From NCBI GenBank assembly GCA_017408405.1, contig JAFQUP010000157.1, forward strand, positions 1 to 38,964: a stretch of DNA of 38,964 nt. The letters run 5' to 3'. The position numbers were made by a program, and so were the translations under genes. The stretch comes from Thermoguttaceae bacterium (lineage in GTDB: Bacteria > Planctomycetota > Planctomycetia > Pirellulales > Thermoguttaceae). Below are positions 1 to 7,573 of the stretch, piece by piece; within the stretch, counting starts at the first letter, position 1, and each line of letters begins with the position of its first letter. The notes under the pieces are model-generated. The model was not told the origin of the DNA. It did no database searches and was given only the letters and a program-made list of their open reading frames with translations.

Positions 1-171
1 CGTTTCGATGTTCCCCCACGTTACGCCATTCTCCGCCTCCGCGGTGATTTCGGTTTCGAGGACCAGCTCCGTTTCCGCGGCGATTTCCGCCTTAAGCTCT
101 CCATCTGCTCCGCAGACCGCTGAAGCTCCGGAAAAGAGCAAAGCGCACGCAAGTTTCACGATCTGAGACAT
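1..171 (-). CDS. secreted protein, N-terminal part only
   Basis: An open frame of 57 codons runs off the left edge of the window. It starts at an ATG (169-171) preceded by a good AAGGAG ribosome binding site. The N-terminus has a short polar start, a hydrophobic core (LACALLFSGASA) and a likely signal-peptidase site near AVCGA, so export is likely. The visible mature part is acidic and rich in Glu, Ala and Thr. Too little is present to name a family. The next gene upstream on the same strand ends at 228, so the two could be co-transcribed. Confident as a gene start; function unknown. Confidence 0.6.
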   Translation of the reverse strand, partial: MSQIVKLACALLFSGASAVCGADGELKAEIAAETELVLETEITAEAENGVTWGNIET

Positions 172-227
172 TTCCCGTTCTCCTTTTTTATTTGGCTTTC
201 AGCAAAATGAATTTTGCGATGGAAATT

Positions 228-962
228 TCAAAATAATCCGGATCCCGGTCGGCGTGCGTCCTGGATCGCCTCGGCGGTCCTTGCCATGGAGAAGAAACCG
301 ATAGGGAGGAGAAGAAGGGCAAACGGCTGTAAGTACGGGATCCACAAAAAGATCAACCCCGTCAAAACGAGTCCCTCCCGCGCACGCGGAGCCGTGATCT
401 GGTATCGGGCAGCATAAGCATTCAGATCTTTGGCGAGACAGTAGACCGAAATGAAGATCCAGTAAATCTGAAAAAACGGAATGAAATTGAATCCGACCGC
501 TTTTCCCGGAGTCGTGTGCGCGTACCCATCCTGGATCAGACGCCAGCATCGGTAGAGGAACCGGCAAAGTGCGATCATGTACAGAACAAAGAAGAAAAGG
601 TAACTGCAGAAGCCGAACTGTCCGGGGAGGATTTCATGTTCTCCCCGGATCATCATGGTGGATTCGACGATGACCGCGATTCCGCAAATCAGGCAGCTCA
701 GCAGCGTAAGCACGATCAGCCAGAAAGAAGTCATGAACGCGCCCGGCGGAAGCGTGGGGCAGTTGATCCTCAACTGTTCCGGATGCGGGACCGTGAGATC
801 CTGGAAATATGCGGCATCCTGCGGCATGGCAGAGACCTGCTGCGGAGCGGTCACGTTTTGCGGAAACGTCCGTCCCGCCGGCGTACCGCAATTGGGGCAA
901 AATCGGACCTCTGGACTGATCGGCATACCGCAAACTGCACAAAAACCTGATGTGTGAGACAT
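228..962 (-). CDS. zinc-ribbon membrane protein
   Basis: 244 residues. The first 30 residues hold two CxxC pairs (CAVCG, CPNCG), a zinc-ribbon of the kind found at the N-terminus of many bacterial membrane proteins. A Pro/Gln-rich linker follows, then about four hydrophobic segments (roughly residues 78-100, 117-135, 155-177 and 202-225), so the body sits in the inner membrane with the ribbon probably cytoplasmic. The layout resembles DUF4328/DUF805-like proteins, but I cannot assign one firmly. The ATG at 960-962 has only a weak AAGAAG site upstream. It lies downstream of pgk on the same strand but 359 bp away. Function unknown. Confidence 0.7.
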   Translation of the reverse strand: MSHTSGFCAVCGMPISPEVRFCPNCGTPAGRTFPQNVTAPQQVSAMPQDAAYFQDLTVPHPEQLRINCPTLPPGAFMTSFWLIVLTLLSCLICGIAVIVESTMMIRGEHEILPGQFGFCSYLFFFVLYMIALCRFLYRCWRLIQDGYAHTTPGKAVGFNFIPFFQIYWIFISVYCLAKDLNAYAARYQITAPRAREGLVLTGLIFLWIPYLQPFALLLLPIGFFSMARTAEAIQDARRPGSGLF

Positions 963-1223
963 TCACGTTCTTCTTTTTCTCAAAACAAACTGCATTTTGT
1001 TTAAATTATCTGGTTTTGAAACGAAAGAAAATAGAAAATTTTTCAAAAAACGAAAAAACGATGCTTCTTTTTGAACTCTTCCGGCAGCTGCGAGCCGCGG
1101 CGGTTGAGGGCGCTTCTGTGTCTCTTTTGTGCTCTCGGCGGTGAGGATTTTCGGCGCAAGCGGTCCCACGCGGAGGGCACTCTCCGAGAGCCGTCCGGCT
1201 GCCTGTCATGGTATGAACGCTCG

Positions 1224-1259
1224 TGAGGGAGGAACATTTTGGAAATTGCTCCTCCCTCA
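1224..1259 (-). terminator. hairpin downstream of pgk
   Basis: Perfect 10-bp inverted repeat TGAGGGAGGA / TCCTCCCTCA with a 16-nt loop, 63-98 bp past the pgk stop. There is no T-run after it on the minus strand, so it may be a 3'-end stabilising structure or a Rho-assisted terminator rather than a classical intrinsic one. Confidence 0.4.
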
Positions 1260-1264
1260 GACTT

Positions 1265-1298
1265 CCTCCTCAAAAACTTTTTGATGTTTTTGTGGAGG
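1265..1298 (-). terminator. second hairpin downstream of pgk
   Basis: 13-position stem CCTCC-T-CAAAAAC with GTTTTTG-T-GGAGG (one T/T mismatch) and an 8-nt loop, 24 bp past the pgk stop. It stands in tandem with the hairpin at 1224-1259. No T-run follows. Confidence 0.45.
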
Positions 1299-1321
1299 AT
1301 CCACTTTCGCAGATCTTTTAT

Positions 1322-2518
1322 TTACTCTTCGTCGAGAATTTCGACGGCGTCGAATTTCTTGCCTTCGAGCATTTCGAGGGACGCACCGCCGCCGGTGGAG
1401 ACGTGGGAGACTTTGTCGGCGTATCCGAGCTTCTGGATGGCTGCCGCGGAGTCACCGCCGCCGATGATGCTGACGGAATCACTTTCGGCGATCGCGTCGG
1501 CGACGGCTTTCGTACCGACTGCGAAGGGTTCCATTTCGCAAACGCCCATCGGACCGTTCCAGACGACCGTCTTGGCGCTCTTCACGATGTCAGCGTAAAG
1601 CGCAGCGGTTTTCGGACCGATGTCCAGACCTTCGAAACCATCCGGGATCTGACCGGCATCCACGACCACTTTGTTGCAGTCTGCGCTGAAGTCGTCGCCG
1701 CAGTGGGTGTCGATCGGAAGAACGAGCTTGTCGCCGCCCTTTTCCATCAGTTCTTTCGCGAGGTCTACTTTGTCGGCTTCAACGAGGGATTTACCGACCT
1801 GCTGTCCCTTGGCGAGCGAGAAAGTGTACGCCATGGCGCCGCCGATGAGGACTTTATCGCAGATTCCGAGCAGATTGTTGATGACGTTGATCTTGTCGGA
1901 GACTTTCGCGCCGCCGAGGATCGCGACGAACGGACGGGCCGGGTTGGCGATCACGTCGGTGAGGTACTTGATCTCTTTCGCGACGAGGGAACCAACGACG
2001 CGCGGTTTGCCGGCCATAGCCATCGGGACGGCATACATGGAGGCATGGGTACGATGGCAGGTGCCGAACGCGTTATTGCAGTAGATGTCGCCGAACGCAG
2101 CGAGTTTCGCGGCGAATTCTTCGTCGCCTTTCTTTTCGCCTTTTTCAAAGCGGACGTTTTCCAGGACCACGACGTCGCCGTCTTTCATCGCAGCAACTTT
2201 GGCGGCAGCGTCTTCACCGACGGTGTCGGCCGCGAACGCGACTTCTTTGCCGAGGAGTTCACCAAGACGAACGGCAGCCGGTTTGAGGGAGTACTTTTCT
2301 TTCGTTTCGCCTTCCTTGAGTTTGTCGGGACGGCCGAGGTGGCTCATCAGAACGAGTTTGCCGCCGCGGTCAAGGACGGATTTGATGGACGGAAGGGCCA
2401 TGACGATACGGCGATCGTCGGTGATGTTCTGCTCGGCATCGAGCGGAACGTTAAAGTCAACACGCATAAGGACGGTCTTGCCGGCAACATCCACAGCATC
2501 AATCGTTTTTTTAGCCAT
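1322..2518 (-). CDS. pgk: phosphoglycerate kinase
   Basis: 398 residues, the normal length for bacterial PGK. It catalyses 1,3-bisphosphoglycerate + ADP to 3-phosphoglycerate + ATP in glycolysis, in the cytoplasm. Substrate-side motifs are RVDFNVP (19-25) and SHLGRP (59-64). The hinge/nucleotide motif GGAKVSDK is at 202-209, and the C-terminal nucleotide-binding motifs GGGDSAA (353-359) and STGGGAS (374-380) are intact. The ATG at 2516-2518 has an AGGAG site 8 bases upstream. Codons are C/G-ending far more often than in neighbouring genes, as expected for high expression. It appears monocistronic, driven by the promoter at 2711-2738. Confidence 0.97.
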   Translation of the reverse strand: MAKKTIDAVDVAGKTVLMRVDFNVPLDAEQNITDDRRIVMALPSIKSVLDRGGKLVLMSHLGRPDKLKEGETKEKYSLKPAAVRLGELLGKEVAFAADTVGEDAAAKVAAMKDGDVVVLENVRFEKGEKKGDEEFAAKLAAFGDIYCNNAFGTCHRTHASMYAVPMAMAGKPRVVGSLVAKEIKYLTDVIANPARPFVAILGGAKVSDKINVINNLLGICDKVLIGGAMAYTFSLAKGQQVGKSLVEADKVDLAKELMEKGGDKLVLPIDTHCGDDFSADCNKVVVDAGQIPDGFEGLDIGPKTAALYADIVKSAKTVVWNGPMGVCEMEPFAVGTKAVADAIAESDSVSIIGGGDSAAAIQKLGYADKVSHVSTGGGASLEMLEGKKFDAVEILDEE

Positions 2519-2710
2519 GACAAAATACTCCTGTCAAAAAAAGTTTCCTGGAATCATTCTGTTCCGGTCACCGGCTTTCCATTACTCCAAATTTTCGTTT
2601 TGGAAGAAGGAACGATGAAATTCCGGAGCAGATTCCGAATTAACCTTGCCCGGCATAGGAAGAAATTTCCTGACCGGATCCAAGATGGAATTGATTGTTT
2701 CCGATATTTT

Positions 2711-2738
2711 ATTATCCAAATTTTTTATTTTTTTTCAA
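2711..2738 (-). promoter_or_regulatory. pgk promoter
   Basis: On the minus strand, TTGAAA (2733-2738), a 16-bp spacer and GATAAT (2711-2716). Directly upstream of the -35 is a pyrimidine tract CTCCCCCCTCCCCC (complement of 2739-2752). The predicted leader to the pgk ATG is about 185 nt. Confidence 0.6.
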
Positions 2739-2832
2739 GGGGGAGGGGGGAGAATTCGGCATTTTATTTCAGGAAGGTCTGGAATACTTTGGCAGAACAG
2801 AAATGAATATCCGAAAATTTTGAATCCACGAC

Positions 2833-2861
2833 TTGACTTTTGGCGATTCGTCGACTATAAT
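2833..2861 (+). promoter_or_regulatory. sigma70-type promoter
   Basis: TTGACT (2833-2838), a 17-bp spacer and TATAAT (2856-2861): a near-perfect housekeeping promoter. The first good plus-strand gene downstream is the isochorismatase-type hydrolase at 3214, leaving a long leader. Confidence 0.65.
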
Positions 2862-3213
2862 CAGTAGGAGTTTTCGGAACTTTGTGTTTTTCGTAAGTCA
2901 TAATTTAGGGATTCCAGAGTAAGAAAGTTTTGGCCAAAACTGGTAGATTAAGAGAAACGTATTTGTGGAAAAAGGAAAATTTCTTCTTGAAATCGGTTAT
3001 TTCAATAGTTTTGACTATTTAAAACTGGCGAGTTTCCTGATTCGCGCAAACGGTTTCAATTTCGTTCGTCTTAGTTCGTCCCAATCGCGTGATTTGGTTT
3101 TGACAAACGATTTCCAGCTCTTTACGTTGGCCATTTGGGAAAATAAGGTATTTTGAATTTATTTCTCAATCATCAGATTGAATTTAATCCAGTCAACAGA
3201 AAGTGAGATATTC

Positions 3214-3810
3214 ATGAAAGCGCAAGAGACAGCGTTTATTTTTATTGAATTTCAAAATGAATTCTGCTCCGAAGGGGGAAAACTTTTCGAGGCGGTTAAA
3301 GGAGAGCTTTCCCGGAATCAGACGATAGCGAACGCGCAGCGTCTTTTGTCGGGAGCGCGCGAAAAAAAATGTCAGATTATTCATTGTCCATTCGTTTTGA
3401 ATAGGGCTTGGGTGAAGTCTCACGGCTGCAGCGGAATTCTTGCGGGTATCCTTGAAAATGAGATGTTCGCGCCGGATTCATGGGGACATGAAATCATAGA
3501 GGCGATGAAGCCCGCGGAAGGTGAGATCATTCTCTCAAATAAACAGACTTTGAGTGCCTTCAGCCACACGGAGCTTTGCGAAATTCTTGAGCGGAACGGT
3601 ATCCGAAATTTGGTGGTTTGCGGTTTTCTGACGAATATTTGCGCACAGGGGACTGCCTTCAGCGCTTATGATTTGGGATTTCAGACACGTATGGCACTTG
3701 ATGCCTGCTGCGCGATGTCAGAATCCATTCAGAAATACGTGGAAAATGATTTCGCACCGATTCTTGGCGGTCCGACGCGTACGGATGAGATTCTCCAGGA
3801 AATTGTCTGA
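3214..3810 (+). CDS. isochorismatase-family cysteine hydrolase
   Basis: 198 residues, typical for this alpha/beta hydrolase family, which cleaves amides, ureas or vinyl ethers through an Asp-Lys-Cys triad. Lys110 (SNKQTLSAF) and Cys143 (LTNICAQGTA) are in the expected places. The usual Asp of the N-terminal motif (IDxQNDF) is replaced by Glu12 (IEFQNEF). I chose ATG 3214 over an in-frame upstream start (3178) because it puts the family motif at residue 12 and has GTGAG upstream. The Nudix gene begins 9 bp after its stop, so the two are probably co-transcribed, perhaps as clean-up or salvage hydrolases. The substrate cannot be told. Confidence 0.85.
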   Translation: MKAQETAFIFIEFQNEFCSEGGKLFEAVKGELSRNQTIANAQRLLSGAREKKCQIIHCPFVLNRAWVKSHGCSGILAGILENEMFAPDSWGHEIIEAMKPAEGEIILSNKQTLSAFSHTELCEILERNGIRNLVVCGFLTNICAQGTAFSAYDLGFQTRMALDACCAMSESIQKYVENDFAPILGGPTRTDEILQEIV

Positions 3811-3819
3811 GGTTTTTGA

Positions 3820-4245
3820 ATGGACGCGGAGAAATTTAAAAAGTATGATCGAGTGGGAGTGATTGCTCTGATTCGGCGCGGGGAGAAGTTTCTTGTTATT
3901 CAGCGTTCGGAGTCAGTTCGGGCACCGCTTACGTGGTGTTTTCCTGGCGGAGGAATCGAAAACGGCGAGACTGAGGAGCAGGCTCTTGTTCGCGAAATTC
4001 TCGAGGAGCTTGGTTTTTGTGTGACACCGCTTGAACGGATTTACGAGTCGGAAACACCGTGGAATGTTTATCTTTACTGGTGGACCGCCGCGGTTTCAGA
4101 TGAAGAGTTATCCCGGCTTCATATTTCGCCGAATGAAGTAAAAAGCGTGGAGTGGATGACTCTTGATGAACTTCGGACACATCCAGATACGCTGGAAAGT
4201 AATTTGTCCGCTCTTGACATTCTTCGAGAAAAGATATTTGACTGA
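3820..4245 (+). CDS. Nudix hydrolase
   Basis: 141 residues, one Nudix domain. The Nudix box spans residues 44-66 and fits GX5EX7REUXEEXGU exactly: G44, E50, R58, E59, E62, E63, G65, with the acidic residues binding the catalytic metal. Such enzymes hydrolyse nucleoside diphosphates linked to another group. The substrate is not readable here. The IQRSESVRAPLTWCFPGG region resembles MutT/ADP-sugar types. The ATG is preceded by GAGG. The gene follows the isochorismatase-type gene by 9 bp and ends just before a strong bidirectional terminator. Confidence 0.9.
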   Translation: MDAEKFKKYDRVGVIALIRRGEKFLVIQRSESVRAPLTWCFPGGGIENGETEEQALVREILEELGFCVTPLERIYESETPWNVYLYWWTAAVSDEELSRLHISPNEVKSVEWMTLDELRTHPDTLESNLSALDILREKIFD

Positions 4246-4263
4246 ATTATTTTGGTTGAAATG

Positions 4264-4298
4264 AAACGTCCTGAGAGTTTGATGCTTTCAGGACGTTT
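4264..4298. terminator. bidirectional terminator
   Basis: Perfect 11-bp stem AAACGTCCTGA (4264-4274) / TCAGGACGTTT (4288-4298) with a 13-nt loop, T-rich on the plus side. It sits between the convergent ends of the Nudix gene (stop 4245) and the minus-strand gene ending at 4311, so it can serve both. Confidence 0.8.
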
Positions 4299-4310
4299 TC
4301 GATTTTAAGG

Positions 4311-5786
4311 TTATTTTTCCCAAGAGAAAGACTGAATGACAGGTTCGTTGGCGTTGGCGAATTTTTCAAGCAGGTCCTCTTCAAGCGTGAAAACCATCGT
4401 GTACTGCACGGGTTTTGTTCCTTTTCTGGTAATCAGGTAATAAATCATTCTCAAAGGGAGATTTTCATACTTCGCGGCTACGTCAACTCGGACCGCCTCG
4501 GTTTCCTCATCGATTTTCATGGTTTTAATATCGAGAATACTGTCAAAACCGTCTTTGAGCATTTCCTTGATATTTTGCGCGTAATCTTCCGGTTTCAGAC
4601 CAAGAGTACCTTTGGTATTCTGGATTTTAGCGATGGAGCACTGCGCGACCAGCTCTCCTTCCCGAAGGAGCCTGAAAGAACTTTGGTATTCATTCATGCT
4701 GAGAGGTTCCCAATCGGTTGTCATGACGACTTTCCATGCTTTTCCCGGATCCCGACAGAGAATCATTCCGTATTTCGTTTCATCGAAAGTGATTTTCGAG
4801 ACGGTCTGGTCATTGAGTTTTTCAGAGGTGGTCAATGGTTTTATCTGGTACTGAACTTTTGCGGTGACGTCCATTCCAGGCGCGATGAACCCGGCGGTTC
4901 TTTTTTCCTGAATGACGAGTCCGAACCAGACGATTCTTCCGCGGTTGAGGTCAAAATACGCTTTTCCGGTAACGTCGATTTTTGAGGTATTTCCTTCGTA
5001 ACTTCCTTCAATCCATCCGGCGGTATCGAGGATCGCGATGTTTTTTTTCACCTCCGTGAGAGTAGTTTGGATGTCAAGATTGAAAACGAGATCCATCTGG
5101 AGAAGCATTCCCATCGTGTCCGGTGACTGTTTCCATGATTCTCCAATTTTAACTTTTCGCTTTGGGAGGATATAGTCAACCAAAAGGGTATTTCCCTGAA
5201 CGTTGATAACGTCCAGCTCACTTCTTTCAAGAAAACCGTCCGGTCTGAAAAAATTGATCAGAGTGTTTTTGATGTCAACCCCGATGAGCGGCTGGTTGAG
5301 GTCCAAAACGGGCTTGGATTCCGTGTTCTCAATTTTGATATTCGTGTTATTTTCGAGAAAATACCATGCTCCGAGAGTGGATTTCGCGTTTTCTCCATGA
5401 AGCAGATTTCCTTCCTGAATGAAAATCTCTTCGTATTTCTGAGTACTTGAAACTTTCATTGGGATTTTCTGGATGAGTGGTTTTGAGTTTGTCTGCTCCT
5501 GGTTTTCCGGATTTTTTTTCTCATCCGCCTGTTTATTTTTTTCCTCACGTCCAGGCGATGAGACACTTGCGTGTGTTTGGGGATCCAGTTCAACCAACAG
5601 TGAACCGGCCGCGTCAAATTTCTTTTCCACGATGTCAACGTCTCCGGCTTTCCGCTGGGAGATCAGCGAGTAAACGTCCTCTTCGCACCGTACGTGAGCG
5701 GGAGCCGCCAGGATGAAAGCGGTTAGGGCGATGAAGAAAGTGGGCAGCAGCCGATAACTGATCTGAGTAGGCAATCTTCGCATCAT
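4311..5786 (-). CDS. secreted protein of unknown family
   Basis: 491 residues starting with an ATG-ATG pair after AAAGGA. Residues 1-34 look like a signal peptide (basic start, hydrophobic LLPTFFIALTAFILAA, then a small/Cys end before EED). Residues about 75-105 form a Lys/Glu/Asn/Gln-rich linker. The rest looks like beta-rich globular sequence without membrane segments. I recognise no catalytic motif or named family. It has the look of the long secreted hypothetical proteins common in planctomycetes. The likely promoter is at 5904-5933, with a short hairpin in the leader. Confident that it is a real exported protein; function unknown. Confidence 0.75.
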   Translation of the reverse strand: MMRRLPTQISYRLLPTFFIALTAFILAAPAHVRCEEDVYSLISQRKAGDVDIVEKKFDAAGSLLVELDPQTHASVSSPGREEKNKQADEKKNPENQEQTNSKPLIQKIPMKVSSTQKYEEIFIQEGNLLHGENAKSTLGAWYFLENNTNIKIENTESKPVLDLNQPLIGVDIKNTLINFFRPDGFLERSELDVINVQGNTLLVDYILPKRKVKIGESWKQSPDTMGMLLQMDLVFNLDIQTTLTEVKKNIAILDTAGWIEGSYEGNTSKIDVTGKAYFDLNRGRIVWFGLVIQEKRTAGFIAPGMDVTAKVQYQIKPLTTSEKLNDQTVSKITFDETKYGMILCRDPGKAWKVVMTTDWEPLSMNEYQSSFRLLREGELVAQCSIAKIQNTKGTLGLKPEDYAQNIKEMLKDGFDSILDIKTMKIDEETEAVRVDVAAKYENLPLRMIYYLITRKGTKPVQYTMVFTLEEDLLEKFANANEPVIQSFSWEK

Positions 5787-5903
5787 ATTTTTCCTTTAAG
5801 TTTCAGGCGCAGATTCAGGACGTTAGGGAGTTTTTGTCATAAGAATCTGAGTTTTGATAAAAACGAAAATTTCAGGAGGGACACCGGAGTCCCGATCACT
5901 CTT

Positions 5904-5933
5904 ATCATAGCTGAATTTTAAGCGTTTTGTAAA
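5904..5933 (-). promoter_or_regulatory. probable promoter of the 4311-5786 gene
   Basis: Minus strand: TTTACA (5928-5933), an 18-bp spacer and TATGAT (5904-5909). The leader is about 110 nt. There is no C-rich tract upstream of the -35. Confidence 0.4.
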
Positions 5934-6026
5934 GAGCGAAATGCCGAAAAAAACGAAAAAACTGGAAAATTGAAGAAAGGACGGGTAAAATTTTTGAAAA
6001 AATGGCAAAAAACCAAAAAAGACCTA

Positions 6027-6054
6027 TTGAAAAAATAAAGAGGTTCGGTATAAT
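6027..6054 (+). promoter_or_regulatory. promoter of the DUF4912 gene
   Basis: TTGAAA (6027-6032), a 16-bp spacer and TATAAT (6049-6054). The leader of about 80 nt carries the hairpin at 6071-6096. Confidence 0.6.
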
Positions 6055-6070
6055 TAGATAACTTAAAATT

Positions 6071-6096
6071 CCGGGACAGGGTAGATTCTGTCCCGG
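6071..6096 (+). promoter_or_regulatory. 5' leader hairpin
   Basis: Perfect 9-bp stem CCGGGACAG / CTGTCCCGG with an 8-nt loop, starting about 10 nt after the predicted transcription start and ending 27 nt before the ribosome binding site of the DUF4912 gene. It could stabilise the mRNA 5' end or bind a regulator. No T-run follows, so it is not an intrinsic terminator. Confidence 0.45.
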
Positions 6097-6139
6097 GGAG
6101 CCCCCAAGAGTCATGTGAAAGCCAGAGGAGGAGCTAATC

Positions 6140-7315
6140 GTGTACTGCGCTTCAGATTTGCGGAAAATGACTATTCAGCAGCTGACCCCGATCGCGCGTG
6201 AATATGGAGTGACCCGTATGCACAGCATGAAGAAGGCGGAACTTGTTGAAAAACTTCTGCAGAAACTGAAGGACGCGAATATGCTCGCGCCCGATAAGGA
6301 AGAGCTTCCCGCGTCAACATCGGGTCCAGAGCCTCTTCCGCCAGTTCCGGAGCCGTTTTCAGAGCAGGACGCACAGTTAATGCGGGCTTTTACGGAGCGG
6401 GCGAGTTCGTCCCTGAAAAAGACTGAATCCTCGATGGCGAAGGTCGCGGCGGCGCAGAACCATATGCCGCAGCTTTATTCGATTCGTTCGCAGGCGAATG
6501 AGCTTGCGTATCTTCCCGACGCGCAAAGCGATATTACTGAAGATTCTTTTGTTTTGGACATGGTGGATCCGTTTTGGCTCCATGTGACGTGGTGCATTCG
6601 CCGCAAGACGATGGAGCGCGCGAAGACGGGGCTTGGCCAGTATTGGTATACCGCGCGTCCGATGCTTCGAGTAACTGTCATTAACGACGGGGATTCAGGA
6701 ACAGGCGGTCGTTTTCGTCATTTGCGGGATATGTTTATTCACGGACACGTGAATCACTGGTTTATTCCGGTTTCCTCACCACCGGCGACATACGTAGCGG
6801 AATTAGGATTTTACTGTACCGTTCAGAAGAAATTTTATGCGCTTCTTAAGAGTAACGTGATTTCCACCCCGCAGGTTCGCAGCGCGCTTCGATATGAAAA
6901 GTCCGCGGAAGTGGCGTGGATGTCGGTGACAGGGCTTCAGCCCGCGAAAGTCCCTTCCTGGTCTCCGAAGAATCATAATCTGTACAAAAAATGGTCCGAG
7001 AAAGTGAATAAGACGTTGGCGTCGGACAGTTCCACAATTAAAGTGGAAACTCCGGAGGCTGAGCGGCAGGAATATCCTCTTCGGGTCTCAACGGAATTGG
7101 TGATTTATGGCAGCACGACTCCGGATGACCAGGTAACGGTGAATTCAGAATGGGTTGCCGTTCAGCCGGATGGGACGTTTATGATGCGTATTGAAGTTCC
7201 GGAACAGGGGCGTCAGGTGATGACGATTGAGTCCAAGGGGCATGGCCGGGTTCAGACGATGGTGATGTCGCTTGAGCGGACGACGCAGGCGGCGGTTTCG
7301 CAGCAGGAAGAGTAG
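6140..7315 (+). CDS. DUF4912 protein with Rho-N/SAP-like N-terminus
   Basis: 391 residues. It starts at GTG 6140, chosen over ATG 6167 because AGGAGGAG lies 7 bases upstream. Residues 9-46 match the Rho_N/SAP-like helix-turn-helix pattern (TIQQLTPIAREYGV, then KKAELVEKLL) known to contact nucleic acid in other proteins. A Pro/Glu linker follows. Residues about 135-250 match DUF4912, beginning DPFWLHVTW and containing the conserved Arg-rich and WFIPV segments. The last 70 residues form a beta-sandwich-like tail starting LVIYGSTTPDDQV. No signal peptide, so cytoplasmic. The function of DUF4912 is unknown to me; a nucleic-acid-linked role is inference from the N-terminal domain. Confidence 0.85.
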   Translation: MYCASDLRKMTIQQLTPIAREYGVTRMHSMKKAELVEKLLQKLKDANMLAPDKEELPASTSGPEPLPPVPEPFSEQDAQLMRAFTERASSSLKKTESSMAKVAAAQNHMPQLYSIRSQANELAYLPDAQSDITEDSFVLDMVDPFWLHVTWCIRRKTMERAKTGLGQYWYTARPMLRVTVINDGDSGTGGRFRHLRDMFIHGHVNHWFIPVSSPPATYVAELGFYCTVQKKFYALLKSNVISTPQVRSALRYEKSAEVAWMSVTGLQPAKVPSWSPKNHNLYKKWSEKVNKTLASDSSTIKVETPEAERQEYPLRVSTELVIYGSTTPDDQVTVNSEWVAVQPDGTFMMRIEVPEQGRQVMTIESKGHGRVQTMVMSLERTTQAAVSQQEE

Positions 7316-7372
7316 TTTTTGGAAAATTCCGTCGTTTTCCATATGGCTGAAAAAGTCTGAAGATTGAAAAAT

Positions 7373-7403
7373 CCGCGGTATTTTGGAGTATCGCGGTTTT
7401 TTT
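7373..7403 (+). terminator. terminator after the DUF4912 gene
   Basis: Stem CCGCGGTA / TATCGCGG with one G/A mismatch and an 8-nt loop, then seven T. It lies 58 bp after the stop codon. Confidence 0.7.
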
Positions 7404-7508
7404 ATTTATTTCTGGCAGAGTAAATCCAAGTATGATTTAGGGAAGAGATTTGAAGACGGTTTTGGTGTGAGGATGAAGAAGGAGAATTAAAAGCAATCCG
7501 TAAACGGC

Positions 7509-7546
7509 AGAACGAGCCTGAGCATCCGCCGCTTCAGGCCCGTTCT
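7509..7546 (-). terminator. hairpin at the 3' end of the barrel gene
   Basis: 13-position stem AGAACG-A-GCCTGA / TCAGGC-C-CGTTCT with a single A/C mismatch and a 12-nt loop, 28 bp beyond the stop of the minus-strand gene at 7574. The T-run is poor, so this is a moderate call. Confidence 0.5.
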
Positions 7547-7573
7547 GTTTCAAGAGGATTCGTGAGATATTTT

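Larger units (their letters stand above)
963..1321. other. intergenic region, structured, possible ncRNA
   Basis: Gene-free stretch between pgk and the zinc-ribbon gene. It holds two tandem hairpins just after the pgk stop (1224-1259 and 1265-1298). A GC-rich island of about 130 bp (1081-1210) follows, with an outer pairing GGCAGC/GCTGCC (1083-1088 with 1198-1203) and an inner 8-bp pairing GCTCTCGG/CCGAGAGC near 1131-1138 and 1184-1191. On the minus strand the island is followed by T-runs around 1047-1060. Short reading frames here are low-complexity and Arg-rich and do not look like proteins. Confidence 0.4.
2519..3213. other. gene-poor spacer with two divergent promoters
   Basis: About 700 bp between pgk (minus) and the isochorismatase-type gene (plus). 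It contains the pgk promoter (2711-2738), a purine-rich plus-strand run (2739-2752) and a near-consensus plus-strand promoter (2833-2861). The resulting plus-strand leader is about 340 nt. A 63-codon frame (2965-3156, GTG start) lies in this leader but has no ribosome binding site and looks non-coding. I see no known riboswitch. Confidence 0.5.
5787..6139. other. divergent promoter region
   Basis: 353 bp between two divergent genes. It holds the minus-strand promoter (5904-5933), the plus-strand promoter (6027-6054) and a small hairpin in each leader: GGGAC/GTCCC near 5878-5894 and CCGGGACAG/CTGTCCCGG at 6071-6096. The remainder is A/T-rich, with no coding signal. Confidence 0.5.

Noticed and set aside
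1223..2806. Plus-strand 527-codon frame opposite pgk
   Set aside because: It is the antisense shadow of pgk: residues are repetitive and Arg/Asp/Phe-rich, no ribosome binding site, and pgk motifs on the other strand are perfect.
2965..3156. 63-codon frame after the 2833 promoter
   Set aside because: GTG start without a ribosome binding site, no family look, A/T-rich composition.
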